This document shows, one piece after another, positions 14,271 through 18,601 of a stretch of DNA of 18,601 bases (position 1 is its first letter; each line of letters starts with the position of its first letter). Both the position numbers and the translations under genes were made by a program. Location of the stretch: positions 1 through 18,601 of the forward strand of contig QAKO01000125.1 of the NCBI GenBank assembly GCA_003343765.1, given 5' to 3'. The DNA is from Bacillota bacterium. Its GTDB lineage: Bacteria > Bacillota > Clostridia > Christensenellales > Borkfalkiaceae. The notes below the pieces were generated by a model. It saw nothing but the letters and a program-made list of their open reading frames with translations. It was not told where the DNA came from and did not search any database.

Positions 14271-16497
14271 ATTTTTAGCAGCGATTTTATCTTTTATAAT
14301 GGTGTTTAGTTTTTTAATTTCGTCAGTGGCTTGTGGGAAAGAGGAACCTAAACCTAATCCAAATCCTGATGATAAACCCAAAATTGAAGCTCCGGTAATA
14401 GAGAAGGATCGATATGAATATGATTGGGCGTTAGGCGGTACATTAGAAATTGTTGTGGATTTGAAATCACAAACGATAAAATCAGTAAAATTGCAACAGA
14501 CAGTATTGAACGCAGATGATTATACTGCAAGTAATAATAAAATTGCCTTTGGTGAAGAGTTTTGTTCCGGTTTAAATGAGGGCGAGAATGAATTGACAAT
14601 AGAGACTGCCGGTGGACAAGACAAAACAGTTATATATGCATATAATAGCACGCCTGCATTAGATAACGATTTGCTGAAATTACAAGGTAATAATGAGTCT
14701 GACGTTGTATTTGAGTTGGATACCAAAGGGAAAAATATCAAGGCTGTAAAATTGGATGATAAACAACTAGAAGAATCAGCATATAGTTATGATGCACAAG
14801 CAAAAAATTTTGTTGTAAAAAAAGAATATTTAAACACATTACCTGTAGGTATATATACTATGAATATTCAAATAGATAATTTACAACAGAGTAATGTTAA
14901 TTATTATATAGGAACGTATGGTAATGAAATCGCGCATCAAACGAATACAGTCATGGATATGTCCAAATTGAATAATTTTGAAAATTATTCAGTTGGTTCT
15001 GAGATAGAGCTTCCGAATACATTGACCCCGGTTGCCAAACCGATTGTTATTGATGGGGAGCAAGCTATAGAAGGTAAATCATTGAGCTTCAAAGTAAGTG
15101 GAATCAATACTTTCTTTTCTACTCAGAATGATAGCAATTCGCCCTATAGAAAAGGTGTCGTATATTGTTTTAAAATGAAGATAAGAACAACAAAACAAAG
15201 CGGATTGGTATTTAAATGGAGTTATGACGACAACTTCTGGTGGATAAATGAGGATAAAAGTTTTAGTGAAGCAAACTGTAAAGATAAACGCTCACAGGTA
15301 TCTTATTCAGAAGAAAATAATTATTGGGATATTGAAATATATTATTCTTATAATGGTAATTCAAAGGAAGATAAATTTGAAATATTGACATTTAATGCTG
15401 CAGAAGGTAATGAAGTTATCATGGATGATTTAATGATCTTAGAAACTTCCTTGCCTATCACCGCTAAAGCTCCGACTATCGAATCTCAAATATATAATAA
15501 TCAGGATCTTAGTATTAAAGAATTTATGCCGCAAGGTTATCGATTCATTTCTATTTTCAATGGTGATTCGGAATTGAAAATGAACGAGGATTATTCCATT
15601 TCGGGAAATGAATTAACATTGAAGAATAGTTATATACAAGGTAAAACATTGCCCTTGCAATTAACCGTTCAATCAAGTGCATATAAAAATTATGAAGGCG
15701 AAGAAGAAACGTTTACTTCAGATTTAAAAATTAATGAAGGCGGAAAGCCTGGTTATTTAAATTCAGCAATTATAAATTATCAAACGTCTGAAGGATCGCA
15801 GGGCGTTGAACTACCGTTTGCATTAAATGGATATGAAATTGCATCAGTTTCTCATGAAGATACTCTGATTGATCAAAAGTTTTATACGTATGCAGATAAC
15901 AGTTTGCTGATAAAAAAGGAATATCTTGATACTTTAAATGCCGGAATTCATTTATTTAAACTTTTAACAACAGACAGTGAAAAAAGTTTCAACTTTTATG
16001 TAAATTTAAATATGGTTGTTGGTGAATCCATCATAGATATCGGGTTTGAAAATCCGGATGATGATTGGGATTGGCATAAAGCTAATTTTGAAATTGCAGA
16101 CAATACAAATTTTGGCAGTTTGAAAGCAGGTAAATTGAGCGGAGTAACCGGTGGGGTTGGATACGGACTTTCGACTTTAGATGCTTTAAGTTTAAAAGCA
16201 GAAAAAATGTATCAGATTAAGTTTAAAATTCAATTGGATTCCGAAGAACAGTTCTTAGTTGCTTTAAATGCTAAAGACGGGACTGAAAAAAATGATAATG
16301 TAATTTGGTATAATAATGGTGGCAATAAACAGTGGGATTCTTTTGGAAGACCTCAAACTGTGGTTGATTTAGGAAACGGTATTTTTGAAATATGTGCCTA
16401 TCATAAAGGAGAAGGCAGTAAACTTGAAATCATGTTTACGGGAACGCATTTTATTGATGATATTTCTTTAATAGAAGTTACGGGTATTGATTATTAA
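14257..16497 (+). CDS. Modular carbohydrate-binding lipoprotein with X2-like and CBM-like repeats
   Basis: A 746-residue lipoprotein (lipobox SVAC, Cys26) followed by a proline-rich linker (PKPNPNPDDKPK). The rest reads as a duplicated block. Two X2/Ig-like domains at about 40-130 and 131-218 lead to a jelly-roll CBM-like domain at about 228-400. Two more X2-like domains at about 405-493 and 496-585 lead to a second CBM-like domain at about 588-746. The X2-like repeats share a closing pattern, seen as FVVKKEYLNTLPVGIY and LLIKKEYLDTLNAGIH. The CBM-like domains hold exposed tryptophans (FWWINEDKS, DDDWDWHKA). No catalytic residues are visible, so glycan capture at the cell surface is the inferred role. 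AGGAGG before the ATG lies in the previous gene, which overlaps by 14 bp, so translation is likely coupled. Confidence 0.75.
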   Translation: MKRSKFLAAILSFIMVFSFLISSVACGKEEPKPNPNPDDKPKIEAPVIEKDRYEYDWALGGTLEIVVDLKSQTIKSVKLQQTVLNADDYTASNNKIAFGEEFCSGLNEGENELTIETAGGQDKTVIYAYNSTPALDNDLLKLQGNNESDVVFELDTKGKNIKAVKLDDKQLEESAYSYDAQAKNFVVKKEYLNTLPVGIYTMNIQIDNLQQSNVNYYIGTYGNEIAHQTNTVMDMSKLNNFENYSVGSEIELPNTLTPVAKPIVIDGEQAIEGKSLSFKVSGINTFFSTQNDSNSPYRKGVVYCFKMKIRTTKQSGLVFKWSYDDNFWWINEDKSFSEANCKDKRSQVSYSEENNYWDIEIYYSYNGNSKEDKFEILTFNAAEGNEVIMDDLMILETSLPITAKAPTIESQIYNNQDLSIKEFMPQGYRFISIFNGDSELKMNEDYSISGNELTLKNSYIQGKTLPLQLTVQSSAYKNYEGEEETFTSDLKINEGGKPGYLNSAIINYQTSEGSQGVELPFALNGYEIASVSHEDTLIDQKFYTYADNSLLIKKEYLDTLNAGIHLFKLLTTDSEKSFNFYVNLNMVVGESIIDIGFENPDDDWDWHKANFEIADNTNFGSLKAGKLSGVTGGVGYGLSTLDALSLKAEKMYQIKFKIQLDSEEQFLVALNAKDGTEKNDNVIWYNNGGNKQWDSFGRPQTVVDLGNGIFEICAYHKGEGSKLEIMFTGTHFIDDISLIEVTGIDY

Positions 16498-16503
16498 AAA
16501 TAA

Positions 16504-16537
16504 AATCCTTTGGGGAATTCATTTTCCTCAAAGGATT
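16504..16537 (+). other. Hairpin between lipoprotein and GH13 genes
   Basis: AATCCTTTGGGGAA (16504-16517) pairs with TTCCTCAAAGGATT (16524-16537) over 14 bp with one G-U pair, starting 7 nt after the lipoprotein stop. Only a weak T-run follows (TTATT), so this is probably a partial terminator, an attenuator or an mRNA 3'-end stabiliser that sets lower expression of the last gene. Confidence 0.55.
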
Positions 16538-16562
16538 ATTAAATGGAATAGAGGAAAAAGAA

Positions 16563-18122
16563 ATGAAAAACGACTGGCTTAAAAGTGCAATATTTTATGA
16601 GATTTATCCAACTAGTTTTTATGATAGCAATGGAGATGGTATTGGCGATTTAAAAGGGATAACACAAAAACTTGATTACATAAAAAATTTAGGATGTAAT
16701 GCAATATGGATAAATCCTTGTTTCTGTTCTCCTTTTCGAGATGGTGGATATGACATATCCGATTATAAAAAAATAAACCCAAAATTCGGAACAAATCAGG
16801 ATGCGGCCGATTTATGTAAACGGGCAAGAGAATTAGGAATAAAGGTATTATTTGATTTAGTTCCGGGGCATACTTCCGATGAACACCCTTGGTTTAAAGA
16901 ATCAGCCAAAGCAAATCCTTCCAAATATAAAGATTATTATATATGGACAGAAGGTGCTTTGGAAATGGGTACGCCAGATATCAGAACAATAAATGGAATG
17001 CAAGAGAGAGATGGGGCATATGCTATAAATTTCTTTGCTTTTCAGCCTTCATTAAATTATGGGTTTGTCGATCCTACAGAAAGTTGGCAAATAGATTACA
17101 GGGACGATAGATTAAAACCTTTAAGAGATGAGCTAGTTGATATAATGAATTTTTGGCTTGATATAGGTTGCGACGGTTTTCGTATAGATATGGCATGGTC
17201 ATTGGTAAAAAATGATAAAGACGGTTCAGCAAATGCTTGGTTATGGTCAAAGATTTTAAGTAAGGTTCGTGAAAAACATCCGGATGCACTATTTATTCCG
17301 GAAACAGGCTGGCCGTTTGCAACAATTGCAGGTGGCTTTGATATGGATTTTTGTTTTCAAATCAATGAACCGTATTATACTCTTGTAAGACATGAAAAAG
17401 GTACCAACAATGCGGCATTTGCAATGAAAGGCAAGAATTATTTCTCAAGTCAAGGCGAGGGAAGTATAGAATGTTTTGCCAAAGAATATCCCAAGTGGTT
17501 AGAGTTTGTAAAAGATCGCGGATATATCGCAATGCCGAGCGGAAACCATGATATACCGAGGTTAAGTTATAATCGAGATGAACTTGATCAAAAAATCTTT
17601 TTTGCATTTTTGTTAACGATCCCGACAGTACCGTTTATTTATTACGGTGATGAAATAGGTATGAAATACCAAAAAGGCCTTTTAACAAAAGACGGAGGCT
17701 ATTTGAGAACGGGTTCAAGAACACCCATGCAATGGAATGAAAGTAAAAACAAGGGCTTTTCTTGTTGTGACATGGATAAATTGTATTTGCCGGTGGATTT
17801 GGATGGCGAAAGTGTTGAAAGTCAGGAAAAATGTAAGACTTCTTTATTAAATTTTATTAAGAATTTAATAAAGTTCCGTAAAGAAGAAAATATAACTGCA
17901 GAATCAAGTTTAGAGATCATTACGCAAGATAGTCAAGGCTATCCGGCTGCTTTTAAGGTTGATGATATTGTTACAGTCATACAGCCGGCGTCGCGTCAAG
18001 CGGAGATAAAATTAGAAGGTGATTACAAAATTATCTTTCATGAAAATGCTGATTTTGTTGAAGATAAAGTCATTTTTAAGAATAAAGGTTATATTGTTAT
18101 GAAAAAAATGACGAAAAATTAG
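16563..18122 (+). CDS. GH13 family alpha-glucosidase/alpha-amylase-like enzyme, cytosolic
   Basis: A 519-residue enzyme of the alpha-amylase superfamily without a signal peptide. The barrel starts with AIFYEIYPTSF and a calcium-type loop DSNGDGIGDL. The conserved regions are DLVPGHTS (Asp98, His103), GFRIDMAW (nucleophile Asp209), FIPETGWP (acid/base Glu247) and SGNHDIPR (Asp330), so the catalytic triad is complete. Region I has Gly102 where most members have Asn. RTPMQWNES is typical of alpha-glucosidase-type GH13 enzymes, and a beta-sandwich domain ends the protein. The reaction is probably exo-hydrolysis of alpha-glucosidic bonds in imported oligosaccharides; transfer or phosphorolysis cannot be excluded. 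GAGG lies about 8 nt before the ATG. A hairpin separates it from the previous gene and a strong terminator follows. Confidence 0.88.
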   Translation: MKNDWLKSAIFYEIYPTSFYDSNGDGIGDLKGITQKLDYIKNLGCNAIWINPCFCSPFRDGGYDISDYKKINPKFGTNQDAADLCKRARELGIKVLFDLVPGHTSDEHPWFKESAKANPSKYKDYYIWTEGALEMGTPDIRTINGMQERDGAYAINFFAFQPSLNYGFVDPTESWQIDYRDDRLKPLRDELVDIMNFWLDIGCDGFRIDMAWSLVKNDKDGSANAWLWSKILSKVREKHPDALFIPETGWPFATIAGGFDMDFCFQINEPYYTLVRHEKGTNNAAFAMKGKNYFSSQGEGSIECFAKEYPKWLEFVKDRGYIAMPSGNHDIPRLSYNRDELDQKIFFAFLLTIPTVPFIYYGDEIGMKYQKGLLTKDGGYLRTGSRTPMQWNESKNKGFSCCDMDKLYLPVDLDGESVESQEKCKTSLLNFIKNLIKFRKEENITAESSLEIITQDSQGYPAAFKVDDIVTVIQPASRQAEIKLEGDYKIIFHENADFVEDKVIFKNKGYIVMKKMTKN

Positions 18123-18129
18123 AAAACGT

Positions 18130-18173
18130 CATATCCCCAAAAAGTTGAAAACTTTTTGGGGATATGTTTTTTT
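18130..18173 (+). terminator. Strong rho-independent terminator of the operon
   Basis: A perfect 17-bp stem (18130-18146 with 18150-18166) around a GAA loop is followed by seven Ts. It starts 7 nt after the GH13 stop and ends the approximately 15.8-kb transcription unit. Confidence 0.95.
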
Positions 18174-18235
18174 AAGGATTGTTTTTATAAACATAACCAA
18201 TAAATTAAAAGATCGTTGAATTTATTTAATGAATA

Positions 18236-18264
18236 TTGACAAAACGCAATATTTTTGTTACACT
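18236..18264 (+). promoter_or_regulatory. Promoter of the XRE regulator and hsdM
   Basis: A perfect TTGACA (18236-18241), a 17-bp spacer and TACACT (18259-18264) preceded by TG (18256-18257) make an extended -10 promoter. It lies 32 bp before the start of the regulator gene. Confidence 0.7.
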
Positions 18265-18296
18265 AAGATAGATATTTTAAAAATGGAGAGTAAATT

Positions 18297-18518
18297 ATGG
18301 CTGCAAGCTACAAGAAACTTTTCAAGCTGTTGATTGATAGAGAAATGAAGATTAAAGACTTAGCTGAAAAAGCGGGTATAAGTCAGGCCACCCTTGCCAA
18401 AATGAAGAAAGACGGTGCCACGGTCAGCAGTGACGTACTTGTTAAAATTTGTACGGCTCTGAACTGCACAATGGACGATATTGTGGAAATTATACCGAAT
18501 ACGGAAGACAAGAATTGA
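18297..18518 (+). CDS. Small Cro/C1-type (XRE) DNA-binding regulator
   Basis: A 73-residue protein that is almost entirely one helix-turn-helix domain: MKIKDLAEKAGISQATLAKMKKD is the recognition unit and VLVKICTALNCTMDDIVEI the closing helices. It matches small Cro/C1 proteins often found directly before type I restriction-modification genes in Bacillota. GGAGAG lies 6 nt before the ATG. The gene ends 21 bp before hsdM and shares its promoter, so it probably controls expression of the restriction system. The gene looks more GC-rich than the sugar locus to its left. Confidence 0.85.
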   Translation: MAASYKKLFKLLIDREMKIKDLAEKAGISQATLAKMKKDGATVSSDVLVKICTALNCTMDDIVEIIPNTEDKN

Positions 18519-18539
18519 CTTAATTAAGGAGAAAGAGAA

Positions 18540-18601
18540 ATGGCGAACGAAAAGACAACGGCGGATATCGGGTTTGAAGAGAAAATTTGGAAAGCGGCTT
18601 G
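18540..18601 (+). CDS. hsdM: Type I restriction-modification methyltransferase subunit, 5' end (partial)
   Basis: The ATG at 18540 has a strong AAGGAG site 8-10 nt upstream. The 20 visible codons read MANEKTTADIGFEEKIWKAA. The segment DIGFEEKIWKAA is the well-known N-terminal start of HsdM subunits, which continue with the DKLRGN helix outside this window. HsdM with HsdS modifies adenine at the system's target and is part of the HsdR restriction complex. Only the N-terminal helical part is seen, so integrity cannot be judged. Confidence 0.8.
   Translation, partial: MANEKTTADIGFEEKIWKAA

Noticed and set aside
1..18601. CRISPR array, tRNA or rRNA genes
   Set aside because: No regularly spaced repeats, cloverleaf-like segments or rRNA-like stretches were seen on either strand by reading.

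Overview
The window is low-GC DNA with Shine-Dalgarno-led genes, lipobox lipoproteins and a CUT1 sugar ABC transporter. This points to a Gram-positive member of the Bacillota, most likely a gut or rumen-type clostridial lineage. No gene in the window fixes the genus.

Left edge (1-1093): debris of a conjugative or mobilizable element. It holds the end of an unidentified gene, a possible small basic ORF, a three-hairpin block that looks like an origin of transfer, a mobC-like relaxosome gene broken by a one-base frameshift and cut short, and a 95-codon ORF that may be the tail of a site-specific recombinase. No relaxase gene follows mobC, so the element looks deleted internally. A perfect 18-bp stem hairpin (1127-1169) sits just after these remnants.

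Centre (1300-18173): one carbohydrate-acquisition locus. A divergent AraC-type regulator (minus strand) faces an apparent nine-gene operon on the plus strand (2368-18122): lipoprotein solute-binding protein, two CUT1 permeases, a 964-residue membrane-anchored protein with four jelly-roll-like modules, two paralogous lipoproteins with six-hairpin (alpha/alpha barrel) glycosidase features, a cytosolic GH78-type alpha-L-rhamnosidase-like enzyme, a lipoprotein built of duplicated X2-like and CBM-like modules, and a cytosolic GH13 enzyme. Gaps are 2-22 bp, with one 14-bp overlap, until a 65-bp gap holding a hairpin before the GH13 gene. A perfect rho-independent terminator closes the operon. No ABC ATPase is encoded here, so a shared MsmX-type ATPase elsewhere is the likely energiser.

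Inferred working model: surface proteins bind and trim a complex glycan, the binding protein and permeases import oligosaccharides, and the GH78 and GH13 enzymes finish hydrolysis in the cytoplasm to release probably rhamnose- and glucose-type sugars. The glycan itself cannot be read from the sequence.

Right edge (18236-18601): a small Cro/C1-type regulator with its own extended -10 promoter, followed by the first 20 codons of a type I restriction-modification methyltransferase subunit (hsdM). This end and the left end look visibly more GC-rich than the central locus, which fits a mosaic accessory region.
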